Positions 35,655 to 45,406 of a stretch of 64,000 nucleotides of DNA are shown in pieces (position 1 is the stretch's first letter; each line of letters opens with the position of its first letter). The stretch is from an uncultured Campylobacter sp. (GTDB lineage Bacteria; Campylobacterota; Campylobacteria; Campylobacterales; Campylobacteraceae): NCBI RefSeq assembly GCF_938041645.1, contig NZ_CALIST010000022.1, positions 62,001-126,000 of the forward strand, given 5' to 3'. The position numbers were made by a program, and so were the translations under genes. The notes beneath the pieces are model-generated. The model was not told where the DNA came from. It ran no database searches and saw only the letters and a list, made by a program, of their open reading frames with translations.

Positions 35655-36485
35655 ATGCAAAAGTTAAATTTTAAAGATAACGTCTCCGAGACGCTACTAA
35701 TCAACGTCTATATGCGCCATTTGGATTTTAAAGACAAGGATCCGATCCTAAATGATCCCTTTTCAAGCGCCGTCGTAGAGCAGATCGATTATGATTTTGC
35801 GAAATTTAACGACGCGCGCCTTAGCAAGACGGGCACGGTGATCCGCGCGAAATTTTTCGACGACGAGACGCTGCGACTCGCGGCGGAGTTCGACCGCCCT
35901 ATCATCGTACAACTTGGCGCAGGGCTCGACACCCGCCCGCTTAGGCTCCAGCACGCCCTACCGAGCGCCCTATTTTACGACCTCGACCTGCCCGACGTCA
36001 TCGCCATGCGCGACGCACTGCTGCCCAAAGCAAAGAACAATTTCAGCCTGCCCTACTCGATGCTAGACCTTTCGTGGATGGACGAGCTGGCCGCAAAGCA
36101 CGGTAGCGCGGGCTACATCTTCATTTTAGAGGGGGTGAGTATGTATTTTGAAAAGGAGGAATTTAAAGAATTTTTTATCGCGCTTGCGCAAAAATTCCGC
36201 GGCTACGTGCTGAGCGACTTTATGAGCGAGTTTTCGGTTAGAAAATTCGACTCAAAGCGCCACGACGCGATGCGACACATGCAAAACGCGCCCTTTAAAA
36301 TGGGCATCGGCGGCGGCGCGGAGGTACAGGACTGGGATAGCGCGCATATCAGATTCGTCAGGGAGGCCGCGATGCTAAAAATGTATAAAAGCCACTGGAG
36401 CCTCAAAGGGCGCCTCTTTAGCCTAATCCCCGCTTTTTGCAACGCGTGCAAGATGTTCGTTTTCAAAATCGGCGGTGATGAATAG
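35655..36485 (+). CDS. Leucine carboxyl methyltransferase-like SAM-dependent methyltransferase
   Basis: About 276 aa from ATG 35655 (MQKLNFKDNVSET), chosen for its agaaagg SD; an in-frame ATG at 35622 adds 11 residues. Family motifs: VQLGAGLDTRPLRL (SAM-binding, near residue 84), YDLDLPDVIAMR (acidic loop), and ILEGVSMYFEKEEFKEF. These match the LCM/TcmP-like family (COG3315), which methylates carboxyl or hydroxyl groups of small molecules. The substrate is unknown. No biosynthetic partners are adjacent. Confidence 0.85.
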   Translation: MQKLNFKDNVSETLLINVYMRHLDFKDKDPILNDPFSSAVVEQIDYDFAKFNDARLSKTGTVIRAKFFDDETLRLAAEFDRPIIVQLGAGLDTRPLRLQHALPSALFYDLDLPDVIAMRDALLPKAKNNFSLPYSMLDLSWMDELAAKHGSAGYIFILEGVSMYFEKEEFKEFFIALAQKFRGYVLSDFMSEFSVRKFDSKRHDAMRHMQNAPFKMGIGGGAEVQDWDSAHIRFVREAAMLKMYKSHWSLKGRLFSLIPAFCNACKMFVFKIGGDE

Positions 36486-36713
36486 GCTTAAAAATTTCAG
36501 TTGATTGCTTTTCAAATTTCGACAGCTAAGGCGCGAATTCTAAGCTGCTTATCTGGCAAGCTGGCATGCAGAGCAAACAGCACATACCGCTTTGCTTAAT
36601 GCTTGAGTAAAATTATAAAAACGCTTTAAAATTTTGCTTAAATTTACCTCGATTTATAGGAATTTAAGAGTTTTTAAAATATATTTTCGCATCTTAAATT
36701 CACGGAAAAGATC

Positions 36714-38126
36714 ATGCAAAATTTTCTCGACAAACTCACCGCCACAATTGACGCAATCAACTCCTTTTTGTGGGGTCCGTACTTTCTAATCGCCCTACTT
36801 TGCGGTACCGGCGCGTATTTTACGGCGCGTTTGCACCTGGTGCAGATTTTTAAATTTAGAATGGGTGCGCGCAAGCTCTTCGGCAACTTCTCCCTGCACG
36901 GCGAGGCTGCGGGCAAAAGTGGTATGAGCTCGTTCCAAGCCGTCGCCACGGCAATCGCGGCGCAGGTCGGTACGGGCAACCTGGTAGGCGCCAGCACCGC
37001 GTTAGTGATGGGCGGGCCGGGCGCCATATTTTGGATGTGGTGCGCGGCGTTTTTAGGCATGGCAACGAACTTTGCAGAGATCTGCCTGGCTCAAATTTAC
37101 CGCACCAAGGACGACAGCGGACATATGATCGGAGGGCCCGCGTTTTACATCAGTCGCGGACTCAAAAGCCCCCTTGCCAAGCCTTTAGCGGCGTTTTTTG
37201 CGCTAGCCATCATCTTTGCTTTGGGTTTCATGGGCAATATGGTGCAAGCAAACTCCATCTCCGACGGCTTTAGCAGTGCATTTGGAATCCCGAAGTGGGC
37301 AAGCGGCGCAGCCTTAGCGCTCATCTGCTGCGTCATCTTTTTTGGTGGCGTCAAAGCGATCGCGCGCGTAGCCGAAAAGGTCGTGCCACTAATGGCGATC
37401 TGCTACGTGCTGGTAGGTCTCGTCATCATCGGCTCAAATTTCGATAAAATTCCATCCGTCATTGCGCTGATATTCAAAGCCGCGTTTGATCCATCGGCTG
37501 CCTGGGGCGGCGCTACGGGCGCTACGATCGCTACTGCGATGAGATACGGCATCGCGCGCGGGCTCTTTTCAAACGAAGCGGGCATGGGCTCGACGCCGCA
37601 CGCACACGCCGCAGCGAACGTCAAACACCCCGTAGATCAAGCCGTGCTCGGCATAATGGGCGTTTTCGTCGATACATTCATCGTGCTTAACATCACCGTT
37701 TTCGTCGTGCTCAGCACCGACGTAGTCACCTTCGAAAACGGCAAGGCGGTATTTTCGGGCATCTCGCTGGTGCAGGAAGCCTTCGGATCGCAGATTTTAG
37801 GTCACAGCGGCGGCTACGGCTTCGTGGCGATCTGCCTGTTTTTCTTCGCATTTACTACGATTTTGGGCTGGTATTACTTCGCCGAGATCAACGTGCGATA
37901 CCTCCTGGGCGCAAAATTCGTCAAGCTCTTGCAAATTTTAGTCGTCGCATTCGTATTCATAGGAAGCGTGCAAAAGATCGACCTAGTCTGGGGACTAGCC
38001 GATATGTTTAACGGACTGATGGTGATCCCCAACTTAATCGCAATCATCCTACTTAGCCCCGTTGTCGTGCGGCTTTTGAGCGACTTTAACGACGGCAAAA
38101 GCTACGACGCGAACGACTACAAATGA
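36714..38126 (+). CDS. Alanine/glycine:cation symporter (AGCS family)
   Basis: 470 aa, about 10-11 hydrophobic segments. The signature VATAIAAQVGTGNLVGASTA (residues about 79-98) and the GGPGAIFWMWCAAFLGMATNFAE stretch are diagnostic of AgcS/AlsT. GLFSNEAGMGSTPHAHA near 280-297 is also family-typical. It imports alanine or glycine (glutamine in some homologues) with Na+. SD acggaaaag. Single gene. Confidence 0.93.
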   Translation: MQNFLDKLTATIDAINSFLWGPYFLIALLCGTGAYFTARLHLVQIFKFRMGARKLFGNFSLHGEAAGKSGMSSFQAVATAIAAQVGTGNLVGASTALVMGGPGAIFWMWCAAFLGMATNFAEICLAQIYRTKDDSGHMIGGPAFYISRGLKSPLAKPLAAFFALAIIFALGFMGNMVQANSISDGFSSAFGIPKWASGAALALICCVIFFGGVKAIARVAEKVVPLMAICYVLVGLVIIGSNFDKIPSVIALIFKAAFDPSAAWGGATGATIATAMRYGIARGLFSNEAGMGSTPHAHAAANVKHPVDQAVLGIMGVFVDTFIVLNITVFVVLSTDVVTFENGKAVFSGISLVQEAFGSQILGHSGGYGFVAICLFFFAFTTILGWYYFAEINVRYLLGAKFVKLLQILVVAFVFIGSVQKIDLVWGLADMFNGLMVIPNLIAIILLSPVVVRLLSDFNDGKSYDANDYK

Positions 38127-38261
38127 CGCCGCGCGCTAAATTTCAAGCTCGCACTTGAAATTTAGCGCAAAATTTAGAATTTTAAAATTCTTTTCTAGCT
38201 AAAATCTTAGCCTAAATTTTATGATTTAAGGAGAACGCATGCAAATTTTAAGGAGCGAAAA

Positions 38262-38948
38262 ATGCCCGTTTTAAAGGCATTGCTGACCGGGCAACCGCGC
38301 GCTTACGGCGACGAGCGCGCCACGCAGCCTCTAAAAAGGCGCTGGGAGACGGCGATTTTTAAGCAAGCCAGAGCGGGCGAAGTGCGCGCGAACGAGCTTG
38401 GGTTCGAGGGCGATGCGGTAGCCGACACGCTGCATCACGGTGGCACGGAAAAGGCGATTTTTGCCAACTCGCTGCAAAATTACGCCGCGTGGGAGAGGTT
38501 TTTGGGGCTTAAAAATCTAGCTTACGGCGCAATGGGCGAAAACCTCACGATCAGCGGACTACACGAGCAAAACGTATGCATCGGCGATGTGCACCGCATA
38601 GGCTCGCTGGTACTGCAAGTAAGCCAGCCGCGCAAGCCCTGCTACAAGCTCTCGATGCGCTGGGGCAACGCGGAGATGACGGCGGAGATCGCGCGCAGCG
38701 GACTTACCGGCTGGTACTACCGCGTGCTGGAGGCGGGCTCGTGCCGCGCGGGCGACGAGATCTACGTCGTAGAGCGCGACCCCGCTATGATGAGCGTGAT
38801 GGAGCTAAATCATCTATTTTATGGCGATCGTATCGATGAAGAGTTGTTAGCAAAATTTAACCTACTTACGACGCTTACGCCAAAATGGCGCGAGGATATG
38901 CGCCGCAAGCTAGAAGGTAGCTACGACGACGGCTTTATGCGGCTATGA
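38262..38948 (+). CDS. MOSC domain protein (YiiM-like)
   Basis: 228 aa. It starts MPVLKALLTGQPRAYGD and has DTLHHGGTEKAIF, the GENLTISGL motif and the MOSC cysteine in QPRKPCYKLSMRWG (near residues 122-135). YiiM-type proteins bind the molybdenum cofactor and detoxify N-hydroxylated bases. A Mo cofactor role would suit a cell with formate dehydrogenase. The start is preceded by aaggagcgaaaa. An upstream ATG at 38239 is out of the conserved region. Confidence 0.88.
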   Translation: MPVLKALLTGQPRAYGDERATQPLKRRWETAIFKQARAGEVRANELGFEGDAVADTLHHGGTEKAIFANSLQNYAAWERFLGLKNLAYGAMGENLTISGLHEQNVCIGDVHRIGSLVLQVSQPRKPCYKLSMRWGNAEMTAEIARSGLTGWYYRVLEAGSCRAGDEIYVVERDPAMMSVMELNHLFYGDRIDEELLAKFNLLTTLTPKWREDMRRKLEGSYDDGFMRL

Positions 38949-39680
38949 AATTTAGCCTCGAAGCGGCGTTTTAAAATAGCAAAGTAGTGCCGCGCCTTGT
39001 TGTTTTAAAACACACTCTTGGCGCGGATTTCAAAATACTTTCCAAGCCGCCGATGCTAAGTTTCAAGACACTTCTTGGCTACTCAATATCGGCTTACAAA
39101 AAAATACTTTCTTGATGCAAGCTGCAAATTCAGACTAAATTCCAAAGACGAAATTTTAATTTGATCCGCGCTGATCGCGCGCAAATGCGATCTGTTTTCA
39201 CACTCTGTTTTGCAGTGCGACACAGGCTGCAAGCAAAATTAAAGACGCAAATTTAACCGCACTTAGAATTTAAGCCGCTATGAAGTCTAAATTTAACCGC
39301 ACATTCAAAGCCGCACGCGCCGCTCTTTGTAAATTTTAAAATTTAAAAGCGGTAAATTTAATCACCTTGTTACGCAGCGATTTTTTCCAAAATCAAAAAG
39401 CGAACTATTTTTACTCGCGTAACACACTCATCTCGCACATTTAGCGGCGTGGCTCTTACGCTGCAAACGAGCTTTCTCAAAGCTTTGTAACGCGCGCCAA
39501 ATTAGACGTGTCAGATGCTTCGCCAAGCGCCTTTCAAAGCTCATTTATAGTGCTTGCTATAAGTAGAATTTTGCGCGGCGCGGCAACAATTACGACCTTT
39601 AAGAGCGCACACCGCAGCTCAAAAGCCTATTTCAGCTTTTTAAAACCGCGCTCCGTAAGGCTCAAAGTTCACTTCCGCAC
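38949..39680. other. 732-bp intergenic stretch
   Basis: AAATTT-word filler with several copies of an aaatttaaccgcac-like word near 39250-39300. A 116-codon plus ORF at 39508-39858 runs antisense into the DUF6892-like gene and is a shadow. No other gene seen. Confidence 0.6.
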
Positions 39681-40692
39681 TCAATCAACTACTGTAATCC
39701 CCGCATCCGTGCAGGCTTTTCGCGCCTTTTTAGATATGCCGATGCCGGTCGTCTCGATTTTTTTAAGATTTTTGAATTGCGCAAGCTCGACAGCATCGAT
39801 ATTTTTGATGTCAAAAAGCCCGTCCTCGCCGTCCCAATCAGGCGCGATTTGCAGATAAATTTCATTTCCGCCGTCAAGATAGAGCTCGCTCACCCGCTCC
39901 GCCAAATCTGCAGGGACCGGATAGTCCTTAAACCACTTTTTGGCTTGCGGCAGCGCGCCAAAGTCCGCATACGGGTCGATGCCGCGCTCCTCGCAGTACT
40001 CAAACACATCAAATTTGGGCTCCAGCAAGGCTTTTTCATACATCAGCTCGTTCATCACGGCGATTTTGAAATTGAAATTTTTAAACAGAAGCGTCTCGCC
40101 AGCCGCGCGCGGAAGCTTAAATTTATCGCTCGGCATCGGCTTTACCTTTTTCTCTTTTTGATTGATGCAGACGCGCCCTATCGGCATTTTCGCAGCTCGC
40201 ACGATGTCTGCGATCTCGTCCGTATCGCGCTTAGCGAAGCGCTCGGCGAAGTCCATCGTGCCTATGCGCTCCTGCACGGCCTCGGCTAGAGCTAGCGAGA
40301 CTTCGAATTTGCCTAGGCTAAGCTCCTATATATGCGCCGCGCAGCTCCTGCTCAGGCACGGCCTCAAGCGGCGGCCTGCCCTCAAGCGTGAATGCGCCGC
40401 CGTAGAGCTTGCGCGGAACCTCGTGCTGCACGCCCTTTGCGACCTCAAGCATCAAAACTATCTCGGAAAGCTTCGGTTCTGCGAGCTCACCTGCGCGCAC
40501 GAAGGCGAAAATCCCCGCCTCATCCCAAAAATAGCGGCTTTTGCCCTCTCCGTCATTGATCACGCGCGGCTGACCTAAGGCTTCGTTAAACTTAGCTAGA
40601 TCAAACTCGCAGTTTACGCCGCCAATAAAAACGCCGTCCGCACGCACGTCGATGTCAAATTTTTGCTTTTTAAAAATGTCAAACAGTCCCAT
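39681..40692 (-). pseudogene. DUF6892-like protein gene split by a one-base frameshift
   Basis: The first frame (ATG at 40692, MGLFDIFKKQKFDIDVR) runs to 40318. The second frame picks up at once as ELSLGKFEVSLALAEAVQERIG and continues to 39681, with no ATG/GTG/TTG start at the junction. Removing one G at ATATAGGAGC (about 40321-40322 on the plus strand) gives one ~337-aa protein. Its C-terminal part (VERLYLDGGNEIYL-type region, then FDIKNIDAVELAQFKNLKKI) resembles DUF6892 proteins of bacterial immunity loci; this family call is from memory. It lies 32 bp downstream of an SMI1/KNR4 gene. Function unknown. Confidence 0.7.
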
Positions 40693-40724
40693 TTATCGCT
40701 CCTGATTTTGTCTTAAATTTCGTT

Positions 40725-41462
40725 TTAAAATTTTTCCAAAAACCCATAAAAATCGTCTGCAAAAAGCCTATCCTCGCTCTGCGCGTAGTCGCGCACATAG
40801 ACTTTGTATTCACACGGCGCATCGTCTGCCCGCTCGCTTGCCATCTCTTTCGTCGCCCCACCTGCTGTCTCGTCTGCCATCTCGCTCGTTGTCGCGCCCG
40901 CAGTTTTGCACGTCGTTTCGTCTGCTGCTTCGGCATTCATATCGCGTGCCGTATCCGGCGATCTCTCCGCGCGCGCTTCGTCGTCCGATGCCCTATTTTC
41001 CGCACTATCGGCTACTGTCGCGACGACCGTATCGCGCACTGTCTCACCCGCAGCTTCGCCGCTCGTGCTCTCCGCAGTCTTGCCGCGCGCCGTATTGGGC
41101 GAGCCGTCCGCTATGTCGCTTGCGGGCGAAATTTTAAAATAATACTCCTCGTCCTCGAGCTGCAAAAACACGAGCTCGTCCGCGGCGAATAGGCCATTTT
41201 TCAGATTTACCTCATACGTGTAGCAGATGTCGGTATCGGCACTATCCGCGAACTCGGGCGGCGCGATCGTTTTTAGCTCCGTCCCCGCCGCGCTGATACT
41301 AGCGTATCTTAACAGCATCTGCTTATAGCTCGCAGGCAGCGCAAAGCCTAGCCGCCGCTGCGCCTGCGCGATCCACGCGGGCTCTATGTCGCTGCGCCCC
41401 GCGGACGTTTGGCGCGGCTTTTTAAAATCTAAATTTAAAAGCTCGCGCAGCTTCAAAACCAA
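40725..41462 (-). CDS. SMI1/KNR4-family protein with low-complexity insert
   Basis: 245 aa. The SMI1/KNR4 fold is seen in IEPAWIAQAQRRLGFALPASYKQMLLRY (near residues 26-53), VNLKNGLFAADELVFLQLEDEEYYFKISP, and the C-terminal VYVRDYAQSEDRLFADDFYGFLEKF. Residues about 113-216 are an A/D/E/T-rich insert. SUKH/SMI1 proteins are immunity proteins of contact-dependent and polymorphic toxins in many bacteria. No toxin is seen here, so it would be an orphan immunity gene. Downstream is the DUF6892-like gene. Confidence 0.78.
   Translation of the reverse strand: MVLKLRELLNLDFKKPRQTSAGRSDIEPAWIAQAQRRLGFALPASYKQMLLRYASISAAGTELKTIAPPEFADSADTDICYTYEVNLKNGLFAADELVFLQLEDEEYYFKISPASDIADGSPNTARGKTAESTSGEAAGETVRDTVVATVADSAENRASDDEARAERSPDTARDMNAEAADETTCKTAGATTSEMADETAGGATKEMASERADDAPCEYKVYVRDYAQSEDRLFADDFYGFLEKF
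40815..41126 (-). repeat. A/D/E/T-rich low-complexity insert in the SMI1/KNR4 gene
   Basis: About 104 codons with repeats such as MADETAGGATKEMASERADDA and AADETTCKTAGATTSE. The plus strand repeats a cgtctgcc(a/c)tctcgctcg-like word. Unlike the other inserts it contains almost no RAATTY words, so a different word has been amplified. Confidence 0.75.
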
Positions 41463-41550
41463 AGCGAGCCGTTTAAAATTTCAAGCGCCTGCGCATAAAA
41501 TTTCAACCGCAAACGCGAACCGGCAGAGTTCTAGCGATCTAAATTTAGCG

Positions 41551-41928
41551 CTAAGCCCTAGCCAGCGCTATTACTTCGATCTCTACAAGCGCGCCTTTGG
41601 GGAGTTTGGCGACCTGCACCGTGCTGCGAGCCGGCTTGTGCTCGCCGAACGCCGCTGCGTATATCTCGTTCACCGCGGCAAAATCGCCCATGTCGGCTAG
41701 GAAAATCGTCGTTTTGACGGCATCTTGCAGCGTAGCGCCCGCTTCTTTTAGGATCGCGGCGAGATTTTGCAAAACCTGCCTTGCCTGCGCCTCCACGCCG
41801 CCCGCGACGAACTCGCCGTCCGGCTTAAGCGCGATCTGCCCCGAGGTAAAGATGAGTCCGCCCGCCTTGATCGCCTGGGAGTACGGTCCGATGGCTTGCG
41901 CCGCATCGGGAGTCGAGATGATCTGCAT
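41551..41928 (-). CDS. ridA: RidA family enamine/imine deaminase
   Basis: 125 aa from ATG 41928 (MQIISTPDAAQAIGPYSQA), with an aaaggattta SD; an upstream GTG at 41958 is unlikely. Signatures GLIFTSGQIALKPDGEF, TTIFLADMGDFAAVNEIYAAAFG and the active Arg in PARSTVQVAKLPKGALVEIEVIAL are complete. It hydrolyses reactive 2-aminoacrylate from PLP enzymes such as threonine dehydratase. Confidence 0.94.
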   Translation of the reverse strand: MQIISTPDAAQAIGPYSQAIKAGGLIFTSGQIALKPDGEFVAGGVEAQARQVLQNLAAILKEAGATLQDAVKTTIFLADMGDFAAVNEIYAAAFGEHKPARSTVQVAKLPKGALVEIEVIALARA

Positions 41929-43127
41929 ATTAAATCCTTTGTAAAAAATTTCGCCCATTTTATCGCAAAATATTTTAGCTTTGCTTTAGGCGGCGGAATT
42001 TACGGGCGGACGGGCGTGGATGCGGCGGGTGTGATGAAATTTAATTGGCGGTTGGTAATGACTAAATTTCGGCGGGCGAGGCGAAACAGATACGCGGCAA
42101 TGCGACAAATTTAAATGGCATGGATAGGCAATCGCCTACGATATTAGAGCGAAACGGCGGGCGCAGCGGTGCGGTTAAATTTATCGCACAAATACAGCGA
42201 GCAATATGGCGGGAGGTAGTTAGCGCGAAATGGCGAGCCGTGACGGCGAAACGACAAAATTCAAAATAGCTGACGGGTGCAGAAAACGGCGCGTGAAAGT
42301 GCGGCTAAATTTAATCGCTGCGAGTGGATTTGGTAGTACGTACGGGCGGCACGACGAAATGATCTATGGAGCGGTATTTTAAAATTTTGTGGGCATAAAC
42401 ATATAAAATTTCATAGCACGGGTACGATAGCATTGTGCACTCGGCAATACGACTACTCTATCGGCGGCGGGCAGACCGCATGAATGCATGGCGATACGAC
42501 GAAATAGATATGGGTGGTGCGGTGGAATTTAACTGGCGCGAATGGGCGAAACTTCATCAGCATCGTTGCGGCATCAAATCAAATCCTAGCACCATCAAGA
42601 TCGCAATGTCGCGACAGCAAAACTGAGCCCGCCCACGGTAGCGATACGGGCAGAGGGGCGGTAAAAGCAGCGCCAAAATCGTCACCATCGCAGCAGAAAG
42701 AACAGCGCCGTCTAATAAGCCAGTGCGACACCGCGCAACGCAATTAAAATCCTCGCGGTAGCAAGCGCGGCAACGAAGTTGTCGATGTAGCGGAGCAAAA
42801 TTAACGCTACCAAAATAATAAAATCAAAGACCTCGCGACAAGCGAGGCTTCCGACGCAACGGCAACAGAATCAACATCGCAGCAGCGGGAAATTAGCGTA
42901 GTCGTGACAAGATCAGCGCGAAGCTACGATATAATCGACGCCATCGAAGCGAGACTGGTGCGACCCTACAGCAAGATCTGCGCTACTGCGGCAGCAAGAT
43001 CGGCGTCATTGCGGCAAATCGGCGAGGGTTCATAAAATTTTACGCGAAATTTTATACGAAATCCTGTATAAAATTCTATGATTTTGGCTTGAGATCGGCC
43101 CGAGATCGATCCTCAACCAGTCTGTAA
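41929..43127. other. 1.2-kb non-coding stretch with degenerate repeats
   Basis: The left part has aaattta/aaatttaatggcg words with interspersed (a/g)cgacgaaat motifs. The right part (about 42840-43030) repeats gcaacaagatc(a/g/t)gcg-like words (cagcaagatctgcgctact, cagcaagatcggcgtcatt). Short ORFs here have filler composition. No convincing gene, RNA or mobile element. Confidence 0.6.
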
Positions 43128-43889
43128 TCAACTTGCGATTAGTCCGTAAAGTAGCTTTAAAATCGTGGCGGCAACGACGAATAGAAGCATCTTACGCACA
43201 AATTTCACGTCGCATCGCATCACTAGGCTTGAGCCTGCGAAGCTGCCCGCGATCTGTCCGACCGCCATCACCGCTCCGACGAGCCATAAAATCTGCCCGC
43301 CGATGATAAAAACGCCCAAAGAGACGATGTTTGAGGTGAAATTTAAAACCTTCGTGTGTGCGACCGCCTTTTTCATATAAAGCCCTAAAATTCCCACGAG
43401 TGCAAACGTCCAAAACGAGCCCGTGCCTGGACCGAAAAATCCGTCGTAAAACCCTAAAACAAGCCCAAAAATCGCGTAAAAGCTCTTTTTTGACATCTTG
43501 GGCCTTGCGGGCGCTTCGCCTAGGTTCGGCGAAAAAATCATATAAAAGAAAAGCGCCAGCAGCAGGATCGGAATGAGATAGTTTAGGAATTTCGCATCGA
43601 TTAGAAGCAGGACATAAGCGCCGACGAGCCCGCCTACGAACGTAAAAATCACGCCGCGCAGGATCTCCGCCGCATCGACATAGCCCTTGCGGATGAAATT
43701 TAAAGCGGCGGTGAAGCTTCCGAAGCTGCCTTGAAATCTATTTGTGGCGATCGCTACATGCGGCGGAACGCCCACGGCAAGCAGCGCAGGCAGCGATATC
43801 AGCCCGCCGCCGCCTGCGATCGAGTCGATAAATCCGCCGAAAAACGCCGCCGTAAAAAGCACCGCAAACTGCCAAAGCTCAAGCTCCAT
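43128..43889 (-). CDS. TSUP family membrane permease (TauE/SafE)
   Basis: 253 aa with about seven to eight hydrophobic segments. Two family repeats begin GFIDSIAGGGGLISLPALLAVGVPPHVAIATNRFQG (near residues 20-55) and FYDGFFGPGTGSFWTFALV (near 147-165). TSUP proteins export or import sulfite, sulfoacetate or related anions; the substrate is not visible. SD aaaaggac. It is divergent from the AT-rich gene at 44001. Confidence 0.9.
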   Translation of the reverse strand: MELELWQFAVLFTAAFFGGFIDSIAGGGGLISLPALLAVGVPPHVAIATNRFQGSFGSFTAALNFIRKGYVDAAEILRGVIFTFVGGLVGAYVLLLIDAKFLNYLIPILLLALFFYMIFSPNLGEAPARPKMSKKSFYAIFGLVLGFYDGFFGPGTGSFWTFALVGILGLYMKKAVAHTKVLNFTSNIVSLGVFIIGGQILWLVGAVMAVGQIAGSFAGSSLVMRCDVKFVRKMLLFVVAATILKLLYGLIAS

Positions 43890-44000
43890 TTTTGTCCTTT
43901 TTTAATTTCCAATATTTTACAAAAGGTGAACTTAAATTTTAACCGCCGTACATCGCAACAACAAATCGTATGCTATAATAGTAAAAAATAAGGATAAAGA

Positions 44001-44630
44001 ATGAATAATGGTTTCAAAAAAATCATCGATCTAATTTTAAAAATTTTCATCATAAGTGTATCTATTTTAGGAACAATCATTATATTAATAATAGCATTGG
44101 TTATAGCGGGAATTTATTTAAAGCCGTATGGCGATTTTTGGAATGTAAAGAATAATAATTTTGAGGAACTCAATGCTTTAACAGATAATGCAGATATGGA
44201 TGGATTGCTTTTATATCGTAGAAAAATTCAACCAAACGCTGCAGATAGTTTAGATGAAATCTGCTATGTTCATTACGTAAAGTTAAATTCTACCAATGGC
44301 ATAACAGAAAAGAAGCTCATTGAAAACGGCTACAAACCATCTGATAAATCCAATTGCGTCGCCCAAGACAGTAATCTGACAGAACTAACAGAGATCACAT
44401 TTGCAGCACCGTTTTTTCATTATCTAGGTTATAGCGATATATTCAAATTCAACAAAATATATTTAGTCTATGGCTCGACATCTCACTTAGATGTATCTAC
44501 CATAAGCGCGAAAAATGGACAAATCTGGCAAAAAAAAGGACATGAAATTATTATCTATCCAGGAGAAAATATAATTCAAAAAAACAGACTATTCACCGAA
44601 TGCTTCGGTCCACTCGGTATGTGCAATTAA
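44001..44630 (+). CDS. AT-rich single-pass membrane protein, function unknown
   Basis: 209 aa. One long N-terminal hydrophobic anchor (residues about 9-39, IIDLILKIFIISVSILGTI onward) is followed by a mostly extracytoplasmic domain with five Cys. Base composition and codon use (many AAT, ATA, TTT) differ sharply from neighbours, and the gene has almost no gcg-rich linker words, so recent acquisition is likely. I do not recognise the family. SD aaggataaag. It lies 8 bp from the end of the convergent TIGR02757 gene. Confidence 0.72.
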   Translation: MNNGFKKIIDLILKIFIISVSILGTIIILIIALVIAGIYLKPYGDFWNVKNNNFEELNALTDNADMDGLLLYRRKIQPNAADSLDEICYVHYVKLNSTNGITEKKLIENGYKPSDKSNCVAQDSNLTELTEITFAAPFFHYLGYSDIFKFNKIYLVYGSTSHLDVSTISAKNGQIWQKKGHEIIIYPGENIIQKNRLFTECFGPLGMCN

Positions 44631-44638
44631 AACTGAAA

Positions 44639-45406
44639 TCAATCGGCTAGTAAAGCCAAAATTTTATCTATCTCGCCGCTCTGTCCGAGGCGGTACAGCG
44701 CGAAGTCGTATTTGATGGGATCGCTCGGATCGAAGCGCCTTAAGCTTTGTGTAAGCTGCAAAACCGCCTCGAAATCGTAACTCTTGCGATCGATCAGCCC
44801 AAGCTTAAGCGAAACTTTATGCGTGTGGGTATCGAGCGGGATGAGGAGGCGCGATTTTTCGATCTTTTTGTACAGCCCCAGATCGATGTCGCTGTCGCGC
44901 ACCGCCCAGCGCAGGAAAAGATTGTAACGCTTATACGGCGACGTGGGCTTTTGCGCGAAGCCACGCCCGAAAAAAAACTCATATCCCGGGCTGCGATAGG
45001 GATTTAATTTGTAAATTTCGCCGATTAAAAAATTTATCCCATTCTCGATCCGTCCGCTTTTTTGCATACCGCAAAGCACGCTCTCCTCGATACTAAGGCT
45101 GTTTTTAAGCCGCTTTAAAGTTATAAAAATTTCAGCGACGTCGCGCGGGCTTTGAAATCTATATTTTTTGCCCGCAAGCTCCGCTCTCATGCGCTCATCG
45201 CTCGCGTCCAAAAGCGAAAAATCAAGCGAGCGGAGGAATTTTAAAATTTGAGCCGCGCTCCCGTAAGCAAACAGCGCGCAGATAAGCGCTACTACGTCGT
45301 TTCGATGTCCCTTTGCGACCTGCAGCGGATCGGGCGCGCCGAAAAGATCCGCGTCGCAATTTTTCAAATCGGCGTAATAATCTAAAATTTGCTTTAAGCT
45401 TTTCAT
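44639..45406 (-). CDS. TIGR02757/DUF2400 family protein
   Basis: 255 aa. Conserved segments YADLKNCDADLFGAPDPLQ, KGHRNDVVALICALFAYG, the NLFLRWAVRDSDIDLGLY motif and IPLDTHTHKVSLKLGL match the TIGR02757 family common in Campylobacter and Bacteroidetes. The fold is helical, HhH-glycosylase-like by family description. Function not established. It overlaps rsmD by 4 bp. Confidence 0.88.
   Translation of the reverse strand: MKSLKQILDYYADLKNCDADLFGAPDPLQVAKGHRNDVVALICALFAYGSAAQILKFLRSLDFSLLDASDERMRAELAGKKYRFQSPRDVAEIFITLKRLKNSLSIEESVLCGMQKSGRIENGINFLIGEIYKLNPYRSPGYEFFFGRGFAQKPTSPYKRYNLFLRWAVRDSDIDLGLYKKIEKSRLLIPLDTHTHKVSLKLGLIDRKSYDFEAVLQLTQSLRRFDPSDPIKYDFALYRLGQSGEIDKILALLAD

Noticed and set aside
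39508..39858. 116-codon plus-strand ORF
   Set aside because: It overlaps the DUF6892-like gene antisense and has Ser/Arg-rich shadow composition.
42840..43030. CRISPR array
   Set aside because: The repeats are degenerate and irregularly spaced, there are no uniform spacers, and no cas genes are in the window.
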